64,000 nt of DNA from Pseudoduganella plicata (GCF_004421005.1 NZ_CP038026.1:1302001-1366000), one strand, 5' to 3'; counted from the first letter of the stretch, positions 47,358-55,904 are shown. Notes: generated by a model from the letters alone, not told the origin. Numbers and translations: made by a program.

Positions 47358-49427
47358 ATGAATAAACAATCGATACATCCCAATACCTGGAGCGTGGGTA
47401 CCCGCATCACCCTGCTCACCTTTGCGCTGATCAGCCTCGTACTCACCTGCCTGATCGTCGTCATCAGCGTCGGCACCGGCCGCCTGCTGGAACAGCGCGC
47501 GACCGAAGCGGTCGGCCAGGAACTCAACGGCGTGAAGAACATGGTCGACCTGTTCAACACCGCGGTCACCAGCGAAGCCGGCAGTTTTGCCAAGCTGCTG
47601 ACTGCACAGTTCGATAACAAGTATACGCTCGACACGGAAAACATCATTGAGGTAGGCGGCAAGCCGGCCCCGACGCTGAAAGACGGCGATCACGTCATCA
47701 ATAACGACTTCGCCATCCCGGACCGCTTTACGGCGCAGAGCGGCGGCAACGCCACGATCTTTGCCGTCACGGGCGAGGACTTCATCCGTGTCTCGACATC
47801 GGTCAAGAAGGAAGACGGCAACCGCGCCGTCGGAACGATGCTCGACCGCACGCACCCGGGGTACGCCCTGCTGCGCGCCGGCCAGAGCTACGTTGGCCTG
47901 GCCACGCTGTTCGGCAAGCCCCACATCACCCGCTACGATCCCATTCGCGACGCTTCCGGCAAGGTCGTGGGTGTCCTGTACGTGGGCATCGACGTGTCGA
48001 AGGAAATGGCCACGCTCAAGGAGCGTATCCGCTCGATCAAGGTCGGCCAGACGGGCTACTTCTACGTGCTGAACGCCACGCCAGGCGCAAGCCTGGGCAA
48101 GCTGATCGTGCACCCGAAGCTTGAAGGCGAGAGCATTCTGGAATCCAAGGACGCCGACGGCAATGCGTTCGTCCGCGAGATGCTGGAGAAAAGAGAAGGC
48201 GTGACGCACTACCCGTGGATGAACCCGGGCGAAACGGAGCCGCGCGTGAAGCTGGCCGTTTACTCTTACTTCAAAGACTGGAACTGGGTCATCGTCGGCG
48301 GCGCCTACGTGGACGAGATCACCGCCGAAGCGGCAGCGTTGCGCAACCGTTACGTGCTGATGGGTCTGGTGGCGTTGTTCGTCTTCTCCGCTCTGCTGTA
48401 CGTCACCGTGCGTCGCTATATCTCCCGCCCATTGGCCGAAGTGGAACAGGCCGCCACCCAGATCGCTGCCGGCGACCTGACGGTGCAGCTCGAAGTGCGC
48501 GGCAACGATGAAATCGCCCGCCTGAAGCAGGCGATGAACGGCATCAGCCACAACCTGTCGTCCGTCGTCGGCAAGGTACGCAGCGGCGCCGAACATATCG
48601 CGTCCGCCTCCAGCCAGATCGCCAGCGGCAACCAGGACCTGTGCTCGCGCACCGAACAGCAGGCAGGCGAGCTGGAACAGACCGCCAGCTCGATGGAAGA
48701 ACTGACGTCCACCGTGCGCCAGAACTCGGACAACGCCCGCCAGGCCAACCAGCTGGCGCAGAGCGCATCCGACGTCGCAGCCCGCGGCGGCGCCGTCGTC
48801 GCCCAGGTGGTCCAGACGATGGGTTCGATCAATACGTCGTCGCAGAAGATCGTCGACATCATCGGCGTTATCGACGGCATCGCGTTCCAGACCAACATCC
48901 TGGCGCTGAACGCCGCCGTGGAAGCGGCCCGTGCGGGCGAACAGGGCCGCGGCTTCGCCGTCGTGGCTGGCGAAGTGCGTACGCTGGCACAGCGCAGCGC
49001 CGCCGCCGCCCGCGAAATCAAGGGCCTGATCAGCAACTCGGTGGGCCAGGTCGAAGCGGGCAGCCGCCTGGTCGAACAGGCCGGCACGACCATGGACGAA
49101 GTGGTCAACAGCGTGCGCCGCGTAACCGACATCATGGCCGAGATCCGCAGTGCCAGCGAGGAGCAGACGGCCGGCATCGAGCAGGTCAACACGGCCATCA
49201 CGCACATGGACCACGTGACGCAGCAAAACGCGGCCCTGGTCGAGGAAGCTGCCGCCGCGGCCAGCGCGATGCAGGATGAAGCTGCCGGCCTGGCGCAGAT
49301 GGTGCGTCAGTTCCGCCTGGAGGAGGATCTGGCGGGGGCAAAAAAAACCCGCGTCGGGGACGCGGGAAAAAAATTCCAAATCGGGAGAGATTTGAAAGAG
49401 CAAGGCAATCTTCTCACGTCAAAATGA
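47358..49427 (+). CDS. Methyl-accepting chemotaxis protein with Cache-type sensor
   Basis: 689 residues. Membrane helices at about 17-43 and 335-355 flank a periplasmic region of about 290 residues of the Cache 3/Cache 2 fusion type ([51 protein letters not shown]). HAMP follows, then the signalling domain with the hairpin tip [20 protein letters not shown] and [20 protein letters not shown]. It reports small-molecule ligands to CheA. The last about 30 residues, after [11 protein letters not shown], are encoded across a terminator-like hairpin and end without the usual receptor tail. Confidence 0.93.
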   Translation: MNKQSIHPNTWSVGTRITLLTFALISLVLTCLIVVISVGTGRLLEQRATEAVGQELNGVKNMVDLFNTAVTSEAGSFAKLLTAQFDNKYTLDTENIIEVGGKPAPTLKDGDHVINNDFAIPDRFTAQSGGNATIFAVTGEDFIRVSTSVKKEDGNRAVGTMLDRTHPGYALLRAGQSYVGLATLFGKPHITRYDPIRDASGKVVGVLYVGIDVSKEMATLKERIRSIKVGQTGYFYVLNATPGASLGKLIVHPKLEGESILESKDADGNAFVREMLEKREGVTHYPWMNPGETEPRVKLAVYSYFKDWNWVIVGGAYVDEITAEAAALRNRYVLMGLVALFVFSALLYVTVRRYISRPLAEVEQAATQIAAGDLTVQLEVRGNDEIARLKQAMNGISHNLSSVVGKVRSGAEHIASASSQIASGNQDLCSRTEQQAGELEQTASSMEELTSTVRQNSDNARQANQLAQSASDVAARGGAVVAQVVQTMGSINTSSQKIVDIIGVIDGIAFQTNILALNAAVEAARAGEQGRGFAVVAGEVRTLAQRSAAAAREIKGLISNSVGQVEAGSRLVEQAGTTMDEVVNSVRRVTDIMAEIRSASEEQTAGIEQVNTAITHMDHVTQQNAALVEEAAAAASAMQDEAAGLAQMVRQFRLEEDLAGAKKTRVGDAGKKFQIGRDLKEQGNLLTSK
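49340..49366 (-). terminator. Terminator-like hairpin inside the 3' end of the chemoreceptor gene
   Basis: CCCGCGTC (49348-49355), GGG loop, GACGCGGG (49359-49366), flanked by eight As (49340-49347) and seven As (49367-49373). On the minus strand this is a stem followed by eight Ts, a good intrinsic terminator. The nearest leftward gene upstream of it starts only beyond 50909. Confidence 0.6.
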
Positions 49428-49499
49428 CGGCCGTGTGACGCGAGCGGCCATCGCCCTCCCGTGACCGGGGTCGGCCGGCGCTTGCGCTACACTGGCCCC

Positions 49500-50198
49500 A
49501 TGCCGAACCTTCGCCTCTTGCCCTGCTTCCCATCGATTTTCCCGGCCGCGCTTGCGGCTCTTGCCCTGGCGGGCTGCAGTGCTCCTGCTTCCCCGCCGGC
49601 GCTTCCTTCCCCTGCCCCCGTCGTCGCGCCCGCGAGTCCGTTGCCCGTTGCGGGCAGGCTGACGATCGACCCGCAGGCATCGCTGATCGCCATCACCGTG
49701 CGGCGTGGCGGACCGCTTGCCCGGCTGGGCCACGACCATGTCGTTGCCGCCCGCACGCTTGTCGGCGAAATCGATCCGGCGCACAACCGGGCCGTGCTGC
49801 GCTTTCGCGTCGATGCGCTCACGGTGGACGAACCTGGACTGCGCCGCGCCGCCGGCCTGGACACGCAACCGTCCAGCGAAGCGATCGAGGGCACGCGCCG
49901 CAATATGCTGACGCGCGTGCTGGATGCGGAACGTTATCCCTGGGTCGAGGTGACGATCGAACGCAGCCGTAGCGGCAACGTCAGCGCGGCCATCACGCTG
50001 CACGGCGTTACACGGCGTTATGACGTGCCGGCCGCCATCGAGGCGACGCCCGACGGCTTGCGCGCCAGCGGGACGCTGACCTTGCGCCAGACCGATTTCG
50101 GCCTCGTGCCGTTTGCCGTGCTGGGCGGCGCGATGGCCGTGCAGGATGCGCTGGAAATGCGTTTCGACATCGTGGCGCACCACCGCCCGCCAGTCTGA
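49500..50198 (+). CDS. YceI-family lipoprotein
   Basis: 232 residues from the ATG at 49500. The signal ends in the lipobox LALAGC, so the mature protein is lipid-anchored. A Pro/Ala-rich linker is followed by a YceI-like lipocalin fold: LTIDPQASLIAITVRRGGPL, LGHDHVVAARTLVGEIDPAH, TRRNMLTRVLDAERYPWVEV and LRQTDFGLVPFAVLGGAMAV. YceI proteins bind polyisoprenoids. It lies directly upstream of the LexA box of the HD gene. Confidence 0.87.
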   Translation: MPNLRLLPCFPSIFPAALAALALAGCSAPASPPALPSPAPVVAPASPLPVAGRLTIDPQASLIAITVRRGGPLARLGHDHVVAARTLVGEIDPAHNRAVLRFRVDALTVDEPGLRRAAGLDTQPSSEAIEGTRRNMLTRVLDAERYPWVEVTIERSRSGNVSAAITLHGVTRRYDVPAAIEATPDGLRASGTLTLRQTDFGLVPFAVLGGAMAVQDALEMRFDIVAHHRPPV

Positions 50199-50202
50199 TA
50201 TA

Positions 50203-50218
50203 CTGTATATTCATACAG
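50203..50218 (+). promoter_or_regulatory. LexA (SOS) box upstream of the HD phosphohydrolase gene
   Basis: CTGTATATTCATACAG fits the CTGT-N8-ACAG consensus. With flanks it reads TACTGTATATTCATACAGCA, close to the enterobacterial ideal. It ends 15 bases before the ATG at 50234. Repression by LexA is inferred. Confidence 0.75.
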
Positions 50219-50233
50219 CACTCCTTCCCGACC

Positions 50234-50806
50234 ATGCAGGCGCAGCCCCATCCGCATACCCGTCAATCCAAGCCCGATGGCCGTACGGCCATCCTGCTGC
50301 CCTCCGGGTTTGTGCTGGACCTGCTGGCGCCGGATGCGACCGGTCTGCCGATCGAGGACATCGCCCTGTGCCTGGCGTCGCAGCCGCGCTGGGGCGGTGC
50401 GGCACGGCCGTGGTATTCGGTCGCGGAGCATTCGGTGATGGTGTCGCGGCTGGTGCCGCCGCCTCTGGCGTATGCGGCACTGCTGCACGATTGCGAGGAG
50501 TTCCTGGGCGACTGGCCGTCTCCCGTCAAGGTGATGCTGGGAAGGGGCTATGTGAAAGACCGGATCATGCCCGTCAAGGAAGCGCTGCGGCGTCGCTTCG
50601 GTTTCCGGGACGATCATCCGGCCATCAAGCACGCCGACCTCGTCAGCATGGCAACGGAACTGCGCGACCTGCTGCCACCGGCATGGATCGAATGGGGGCA
50701 TCTGCCGCCGCCCCACCCCGAGCGCATCGTGCCCGTGGGACCGGAGCGCGCCTTTGCGCTGTTTTTGCAGCGGTTCGAAGAATTACGCCACCTGGCGGCG
50801 GCGTGA
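50234..50806 (+). CDS. HD-domain phosphohydrolase (YfbR-like), predicted SOS-regulated
   Basis: 190 residues. WYSVAEHSVMVSRLVPPPLA, YAALLHDCEEFLGDWPSPVK and IKHADLVSMATELRDLLPP supply the HD-family metal ligands H66, H85, D86 and D135. The fold resembles YfbR-type 5'-deoxynucleotidases. A near-consensus LexA box lies 15 bases upstream, so the enzyme may adjust nucleotide pools during DNA damage. Substrate not shown by sequence. Confidence 0.82.
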   Translation: MQAQPHPHTRQSKPDGRTAILLPSGFVLDLLAPDATGLPIEDIALCLASQPRWGGAARPWYSVAEHSVMVSRLVPPPLAYAALLHDCEEFLGDWPSPVKVMLGRGYVKDRIMPVKEALRRRFGFRDDHPAIKHADLVSMATELRDLLPPAWIEWGHLPPPHPERIVPVGPERAFALFLQRFEELRHLAAA

Positions 50807-50871
50807 CCTGTGGCGAAGGCCGGGGGCGAGAGCCATTGGCCCTCTCCACAGTACCGCCACCGGTCACGGTT

Positions 50872-50900
50872 TGAAAAACGGCGTCTGTCACCGTTTTTCA
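50872..50900. terminator. Bidirectional terminator between HD gene and GH3 gene
   Basis: TGAAAAACGG (50872-50881) and CCGTTTTTCA (50891-50900) form a perfect 10-bp stem with a 9-base loop GTCTGTCA-like. It sits between convergent genes and gives a T-run in both directions. The GTCTGTCACCG core belongs to the short repeat family seen elsewhere in the window. Confidence 0.75.
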
Positions 50901-50908
50901 GTCGCCGC

Positions 50909-53632
50909 TCAGTACGCCTGTCCGGCAGCCACCTGCACCGCCTGCCGCACCGATGCCGGCAGCGGATTGGACGACCCCGTGGACAGCTGCTGCACGGCCG
51001 GCACGCTCAACGTCTGCGACATCGGCAGATCGCGCGACGAACCGCCCACCTCGATGTGGAACTTGCCCGCGTCGACCTGCCATGCGCCGCTGGCCGGCAC
51101 GTAGTAGGCCAGCGAGCGCGCATCGACCGGAATCGTCACCTGCTTGCTCTCGCCAGCGCGCAGGAACACCTTGGCAAAGCCTTTCAGCTCGCGCAGCGGG
51201 CGCGCCACGGTCGGCTTGACGGGACGCACGTAGAGTTGCGCCACCTCGAACCCGTCCTGGCGGCCGCGGTTGGTCAGCGTGAACGTGGCATCCACGGTCG
51301 CGCCGGCTGTCAGCTGGCTGCCTGACAGCTTCAGGTCGCTGTAGCCGAACGTCGTGTACGACAAGCCGAAGCCGAATGGATACAGCGGTTTCGTTCCGGC
51401 CTTGTCAAAGCCACGATAGCCCATGAACACGCCGTCCGCGTACGTCATCGTCTTTTTCGACGTGTTCGACGCGGCGTCCGGGAAAGTTCCCGCAGGCTGG
51501 TAATCGGCGATGGCGCCGTAGCTGGCATAGGACGGATAGTCCGCCTCGCTGCTGCCGATCGTCACAGGCAGCTTGCCCGACGGATTGACCTTGCCATACA
51601 GGATTTCGGCCAGCGCCTGGCCGCCGAACTGGCCCGGATACCAGGCTTGCAGCACGGCCGCTGCCTTCTTCGACCACGGCAGCATGTTCGACGGACCGCC
51701 GCCGTGCATGACGACGATGGTGTTCGGATTGACCTTGGCCACGCCCGCAATCAGGTCCGACTGATACTCCGGCAGGTCGAACGGCCGGTCGATGGCCTCG
51801 CCTTCGTACTCGGCATTCACGCCGGCCGCGACCACGACAGCGTCGTAGCCGGCCAGGCTGGCCGGGGCCGCCAGCGATGCCCAGCTCATCTGCACACCGT
51901 TGATGCTGCCCAGCACCGGGAAGTAGGCGCCGCTGGTGCGGCGATATTCCAGCTTCACCGTGTAGAGCTGGCCTGCCTTCAGCTGTCCCGTCTTGCCGGA
52001 TCTGCTGAGCGTGTTGATGACGTCGGCCGAGATGGGCGCGCCGTCAAAGTCCAGCACCAGTTCGCCGTTTACCCACAATTTGTAGGCGCCGTCCGCCCGC
52101 ACCTTGAACACGTGCGCGCCCGTGACGGTTGGCCTGATGGTACCGCTGAAACGTGCGGAGAAGGCGCCCGGTGTGGGGCTGAAGCCAGCCAGGGCCGTGC
52201 TGCCGTTGGCAGTGACGTTGCGTCCCGTCATGAAGTCCCATGCCACGCCCGGTTCGATGCGCGTTGCTGCCGGCGTGCCGGCCAGGTTCGTGTTGGCGAA
52301 ATATTCGGCCTTCAATCCCGGGGCCGCATTGGCAGCCGTCGCGCCCGGCTGGTACCAGACGGATTCGGCCGGGTTCAGCGACAACGCGGGAATGTACGTG
52401 ACGTTGGCCGTGTCCACATTGAACTGCTGCAGGCCGTTCAGCGCCGTCACGTAGCGGTTCGGCGGCGACCATGCCGTGCCGAAAGGCGACGCCGGCGGCT
52501 GCTGCGCCATGTCGCCGATGACGGCGATGCGTGCATTGGTTGTCAGGGGCAGCAGCGGCATCGAGCCATTGGTGGCCTCGTTCTTCAGCAGCACGATCGC
52601 TTCACGGGCCACGGCCAGCGAGGCCGCGTCGCCGTAGGCGGTGTCCAGCGGCGTCGGCGCCGGGATGCCTTTGTCGAAGCCGTAGCTGACCATCGCACGC
52701 AGGTTGCGGCGCACCTTGTCGTCCAGCACAACCATTGGCACCTGGTTGCTGTAGATAAGGTCGTACATATTGGCTTCGTTGAACGCCAGGCCCGTCGGCA
52801 TGTCCAGGTCGGTGCCCGCCCATGCCGCCTTCTGCGGATGGTGGATCGAGTTGAAGTCGCTCATGACGAAGCCCTGGAAGCCCCATTCGCCTTTCAGCAC
52901 CTCGGTGATCAGGTGGTGGCTTTCGCAGCCGTAGTCGCCGTTGATCTTGTTGAAGGCGCACATGACGGATGCGGGCGCCGCGTTCTTGACGGTCGATTCG
53001 AAGCCCGGCAGGTAGATTTCGCGCAGGGTGCGCTCGTCCACCGTCACGTCCAGCAGGTGACGGTTCGCCTCGACGTCGTTGGCGACAAAGTGCTTGGCGG
53101 ACGCCTGGATGCCTTGCGCCTGAATGGCATTCGTCACGGCCGGGCCCAGGACCGCGCCCAGGAATGGGTCTTCGCCGCTCAGGTACTCGGCTGCACGGCC
53201 GTTGTATGGCGTGCGGTACATGTTCAGGCCCGGCGACAGCATCTGCTGCGCACCGGCCTGCCGGGTTTCGTAGCCGATGGCCAGGCCGAACTGGCGCGCC
53301 CGGTTGATGCTCCACGTGGCGGCCAGCGCGGACTGCGACGGATACTGCGCACCGAACGTACCGTTATTGACGTGCACGCCCATCGACGAATCGTATGCCG
53401 TGGTGCCATACAGTCCCTGCGAAGGCAGCAGCGGCAGCATATGGCCGTCGTCGACACGGATGAAATTGATTTTCTGCGCCAGCGACATGTTGTCGATCAT
53501 GGCGCCGACGCGGGCTTCGACCTCGTTGCCGGCGTACGGCGCGGCGGCGTGGGCGCAAGCGACGTGGGCGATGGCCAGGGCCAGCGCCGTGCGACGCAGC
53601 GCCGGGGCTGCGGTAGGAAAGACGTGCATCAT
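50909..53632 (-). CDS. Exported GH3 beta-glycosidase with PA14 insertion
   Basis: 907 residues from the ATG at 53630-53632. The signal peptide ends near ACAHAAA. The GH3 catalytic domain has AKHFVAND (about 179-186) and WGFQGFVMSDF with nucleophile D259. PA14 carbohydrate-binding fold lies at about 438-590 (GLKAEYFANTNLAG, FKVRADGAYKLWVNGELVLD), inserted in the second GH3 domain. A fibronectin III-like C-terminus begins near TFTLTNRGRQDGFEVAQLYV. It probably releases glucose or other sugars from plant or microbial glycans in the periplasm. The start overlaps the stop of the small upstream gene as ATGA. Confidence 0.93.
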   Translation of the reverse strand: MMHVFPTAAPALRRTALALAIAHVACAHAAAPYAGNEVEARVGAMIDNMSLAQKINFIRVDDGHMLPLLPSQGLYGTTAYDSSMGVHVNNGTFGAQYPSQSALAATWSINRARQFGLAIGYETRQAGAQQMLSPGLNMYRTPYNGRAAEYLSGEDPFLGAVLGPAVTNAIQAQGIQASAKHFVANDVEANRHLLDVTVDERTLREIYLPGFESTVKNAAPASVMCAFNKINGDYGCESHHLITEVLKGEWGFQGFVMSDFNSIHHPQKAAWAGTDLDMPTGLAFNEANMYDLIYSNQVPMVVLDDKVRRNLRAMVSYGFDKGIPAPTPLDTAYGDAASLAVAREAIVLLKNEATNGSMPLLPLTTNARIAVIGDMAQQPPASPFGTAWSPPNRYVTALNGLQQFNVDTANVTYIPALSLNPAESVWYQPGATAANAAPGLKAEYFANTNLAGTPAATRIEPGVAWDFMTGRNVTANGSTALAGFSPTPGAFSARFSGTIRPTVTGAHVFKVRADGAYKLWVNGELVLDFDGAPISADVINTLSRSGKTGQLKAGQLYTVKLEYRRTSGAYFPVLGSINGVQMSWASLAAPASLAGYDAVVVAAGVNAEYEGEAIDRPFDLPEYQSDLIAGVAKVNPNTIVVMHGGGPSNMLPWSKKAAAVLQAWYPGQFGGQALAEILYGKVNPSGKLPVTIGSSEADYPSYASYGAIADYQPAGTFPDAASNTSKKTMTYADGVFMGYRGFDKAGTKPLYPFGFGLSYTTFGYSDLKLSGSQLTAGATVDATFTLTNRGRQDGFEVAQLYVRPVKPTVARPLRELKGFAKVFLRAGESKQVTIPVDARSLAYYVPASGAWQVDAGKFHIEVGGSSRDLPMSQTLSVPAVQQLSTGSSNPLPASVRQAVQVAAGQAY

Positions 53633-53901
53633 TTCTTCACTGCTCCCGGCGAATCGCTGTCGTCCGGCGGCAGTTCGAGCACTGTGACGGCGCCCTTCTG
53701 CTCGACGGGGGCGGAAATGTTCTTTTCCTCGAACAGCTGTTTCTGCTGTTGGGCAACGGCCTCGCGTGCAGCGCGGGCCTCCTTTGCGCCTTGCGTTTCG
53801 GCTGGTGCGTTGGCGGGAGGATTGGCGGAGTGCGCGTGAACTGCCGTGGCACAGAGTGCCATCAGGATCGCCCAGCGCCACTGGCGTGTTTGGTTTTGCA
53901 T
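53629..53901 (-). CDS. Small secreted protein translationally coupled to GH3 glycosidase
   Basis: 90 residues. A Sec signal peptide (WAILMALCATAVHAHSAN) is followed by an Ala/Gln/Glu/Lys-rich part, probably helical or disordered (AKEARAAREAVAQQQKQLFE), then VTVLELPPDDSDSPGAVKK. No family recognised. The TGA overlaps the ATG of the GH3 gene, so both are made together. It could be a chaperone, anchor or leader for the glycosidase. Confidence 0.7.
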   Translation of the reverse strand: MQNQTRQWRWAILMALCATAVHAHSANPPANAPAETQGAKEARAAREAVAQQQKQLFEEKNISAPVEQKGAVTVLELPPDDSDSPGAVKK

Positions 53902-54517
53902 GACTTACCTTTGAAAAGTTACGTCGACATGCGCTGACGCGGCGCATGTCGCAAGCACAGAAGCGTGCTCATCAGTGAAGTATAGTGCAATTGTTATTAA
54001 TTATTTGACAACTCGGCAATCGTGCGCGGGTGGATCCGACTGCTGCGGGCGGAGCAATCGAAGAACCTTTCCACTTGCAGGTCGTTGTTCAGGCGACACG
54101 ATTGGCGGCGTGCAGCGACGCTGGAAGGTTCCGGAAGAGCACGGCAGTGCCGGTGATTGCCGTCATACCGTGTTCGGCGGATCCCTCTAACAGGACGTTT
54201 ACAAAGCAGTTTTTGGAGTTATCCACTTCGTTTGTGGATAACAATGTGGAAAAGATGGGGTTGACAGCGAGCAAACTGAGTATCGGCGCGGGTTTCAACA
54301 AATTGCCTGTTCAACAGGCAAATTTTTGTGCCAGCAAAATCAAGCACTTATAGATGGGCCTGCATAGACTGCAGTCCAGCGGTCCGAACAGATAAAAAAA
54401 ATCTTTCATGACACGACCGGGTCGCCACCTGCCATGGTCGGCGAATACTTTGACAAAAATGCCGGCGAGGAATAGTGTCGTAACCGGGGCTCCTCCCACG
54501 ATAGCCGCGAGCGAAAC
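53902..54517. other. 616-bp intergenic region with DnaA-box-like element A
   Basis: No gene was found. A TATACT box (minus strand, 53984-53979) could be the -10 of the leftward small gene and GH3 operon, with TTGTCA upstream at a non-ideal spacing of 21. From 54199 the sequence changes to AT-richer element A, described separately. Bases 54351-54517 hold a short A-run (54396-54403) and no clear structure before the response regulator. Confidence 0.55.
54199..54350 (+). repeat. Element A: ~150-bp copy with DnaA-box hairpin and palindrome
   Basis: GTTATCCAC (54218-54226) and GTGGATAAC (54234-54242) form a 9-bp inverted repeat, the second arm being part of a perfect DnaA box TGTGGATAA (54233-54241). 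A palindrome TTGCCTGTT-C-AACAGGCAA follows at 54303-54321, and the element ends AATCAAGCACTTA (54338-54350). The same order of motifs appears in element B at 55291-55442. Confidence 0.75.
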
Positions 54518-55204
54518 ATGGATTCGAAAGCTGACGACGCCAGCGAAGGCTGGATGATTGAAGACGAAGTACCGGACACGGACGACCCGGCCGCGCCAGC
54601 CCCGGCGCCGTGGAAGGTGCTCATCGTCGATGATGACGTCGACGTGCACGTGGTCACTAAATTCTCGCTCAGCAACGCCGTCTTCATGGGTCGCCGCCTG
54701 AGCTTCCTGCACGCCTATAGTGGCGAGGAGGCTTTACAGATGTTGCGTCAGCACGACGACATCGCCCTTGTCTTGCTGGATGTGATCATGGAGACGACCG
54801 ATGCAGGCCTGCGTGTGGCCACGCGCATCCGGGACGAGCTGCACAACGCCCTGGTGCGTATCGTGCTGCGCACCGGCCAGCCCGGCCAGGCGCTGGAGCA
54901 TGGCATCATCCTCGATTACGACATCAACGATTTCTGGTGCAAGACCGACCTCACTACCCGCAAGTTGTTTACGACCGTGATCGCATCGCTGCGGGGTTAT
55001 CATAGCCTTTCCGAAGCACAGCGGCTGGTTGCCGCCGTGCAGACGCAACTTGCGGCGCTGCAGCAGCCGCTGCAGGCAGCTGTCGAGGCCGTCCGCGCGG
55101 GTACGGACTGGTCGGGCACCGTCGCACTGGGCGAGCCGGCCGTCCGGATGACGTTGGCTGCACGCCCTGCTGCCGGCCACGGGTCGCCACCGGTTACTGT
55201 ATAG
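54518..55204 (+). CDS. Receiver-domain protein, truncated relative to DUF3369-type response regulators
   Basis: 228 residues. The receiver has VLIVDDDVDVHVVTKFSLSN and the phospho-acceptor in ALVLLDVIMETTDAGLRVAT. RTGQPGQALEHGIILDYDIN and KTDLTTRKLFTTVIASLRGY are the conserved end of receivers that normally continue into a DUF3369 and output domain (HD-GYP, GGDEF or EAL). Here only about 50 further residues of helical and low-complexity sequence follow, ending GHGSPPVTV. The stop lies in a LexA box. It is flanked by elements A and B. Confidence 0.82.
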   Translation: MDSKADDASEGWMIEDEVPDTDDPAAPAPAPWKVLIVDDDVDVHVVTKFSLSNAVFMGRRLSFLHAYSGEEALQMLRQHDDIALVLLDVIMETTDAGLRVATRIRDELHNALVRIVLRTGQPGQALEHGIILDYDINDFWCKTDLTTRKLFTTVIASLRGYHSLSEAQRLVAAVQTQLAALQQPLQAAVEAVRAGTDWSGTVALGEPAVRMTLAARPAAGHGSPPVTV

Positions 55205-55212
55205 ACATACAG
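55197..55212 (+). promoter_or_regulatory. LexA (SOS) box at the end of the receiver gene
   Basis: CTGTATAGACATACAG fits CTGT-N8-ACAG; the flanked form is TACTGTATAGACATACAGCA, nearly the same as the box at 50203. It contains the TAG stop of the receiver gene. No protein gene starts downstream on the + strand before the terminator at 55470. Confidence 0.7.
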
Positions 55213-55290
55213 CACTTAACGTGTCGCCTTCGTCGGCGAACGTGGGTCCATATTGCTGCCCGGGCTCTTCCCTTTGCAGCTAAGTCGCGG

Positions 55291-55442
55291 ATTGCAAAGC
55301 GTTTTTAGGAATATCCACACCAGCTGGGGATAACTTTGTTGATAACAGCCACTTGACAAGTCAAAGCGCCTGCAATGACGCCGTTTTCCTTAAACTGCCC
55401 ATTCAACAGGCAGATTCAGGAGTCAACGAAATCAAGCACTTA
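55291..55442 (+). repeat. Element B: ~150-bp diverged copy of element A
   Basis: It aligns with 54199-54350: caaagcGTTTTT, then a TATCCACA region, GGATAAC, TTGACA, TTCAACAGGCA, and the identical end AATCAAGCACTTA (55430-55442). Spacing is conserved to within a few bases. Identity is patchy, strongest at the motifs. Confidence 0.7.
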
Positions 55443-55469
55443 CAGCCTCATCGGTACCATCCGGACACA

Positions 55470-55500
55470 CGCCGCAAAAATTTCGCGGCGTTTTCGTTTT
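55470..55500 (+). terminator. Intrinsic terminator after element B
   Basis: CGCCGC (55470-55475) and GCGGCG (55485-55490) form a 6-bp stem, loop AAAAATTTC, followed by TTTTCGTTTT. It lies just before the 3' end of the leftward small gene, so it may serve rightward transcripts. Confidence 0.8.
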
Positions 55501-55501
55501 G

Positions 55502-55717
55502 CTAATTTTTGTGCATAAGTGCCGCCAGTACGAGGCGCCGCCGCGCGGGAAACAGGAGCACGCGCTGGATCACGTCCGCGTCGATGCTGTGCGATTTCAG
55601 GTATTCCAGCGCGCACACCGTGCTGAGCCGGTCCTGCAGTGCAATGCCGTTGTCGACGATGTCGCTGATAACCTTGTCCGTGCGTGCGTGGCGGGCGCGC
55701 GTTTCGATCGCTTCCAT
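55502..55717 (-). CDS. Small hypothetical protein with strong Shine-Dalgarno
   Basis: 71 residues from the ATG at 55715-55717, preceded by CCAGGAGGAATTC, an excellent ribosome binding site. Sequence includes MEAIETRARHARTDKVISDI, DNGIALQDRLSTVCALEYLK and DVIQRVLLFPARRRLVLAAL. It is mainly helical, with no membrane segment or signal. No family recognised. It is convergent with the candidate RNA. Confidence 0.7.
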   Translation of the reverse strand: MEAIETRARHARTDKVISDIVDNGIALQDRLSTVCALEYLKSHSIDADVIQRVLLFPARRRLVLAALMHKN

Positions 55718-55904
55718 GAATTCCTCCTGGATGGGTGATGGGTCCGTGCGGCGGGTTGCAGAATGGGCGGAACCTGCGTGGAGTATCGGCCAACCGTTGC
55801 GAAAGTCAATGCATGTACTCCATGACGCGTCTGTGTTAGCTGCCGCGCAGTGGCACGCCGCACTTCGCGCTAACCTGCCGTCATCCGTCAACCAGGAGAA
55901 CGCC

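Larger units (their letters stand above)
55213..55500 (+). ncRNA. Candidate SOS-regulated non-coding RNA containing element B
   Basis: The 288 bases between the LexA box and an intrinsic terminator contain no plausible + strand gene. They do contain element B (55291-55442) with TATCCACA, GGGGATAAC and GTTGATAAC motifs, a TTGACAAGTCAA near-palindrome (55353-55364) and CTGCCCATTCAACAGGCAG. The combination of regulated start, structured body and terminator suggests a small RNA. The start point and promoter hexamers are not defined. Confidence 0.4.

Noticed and set aside
49461..49499. Longer start for the YceI-family lipoprotein.
   Set aside because: The ATG at 49500 gives a proper lipoprotein signal; the extra residues would spoil it.
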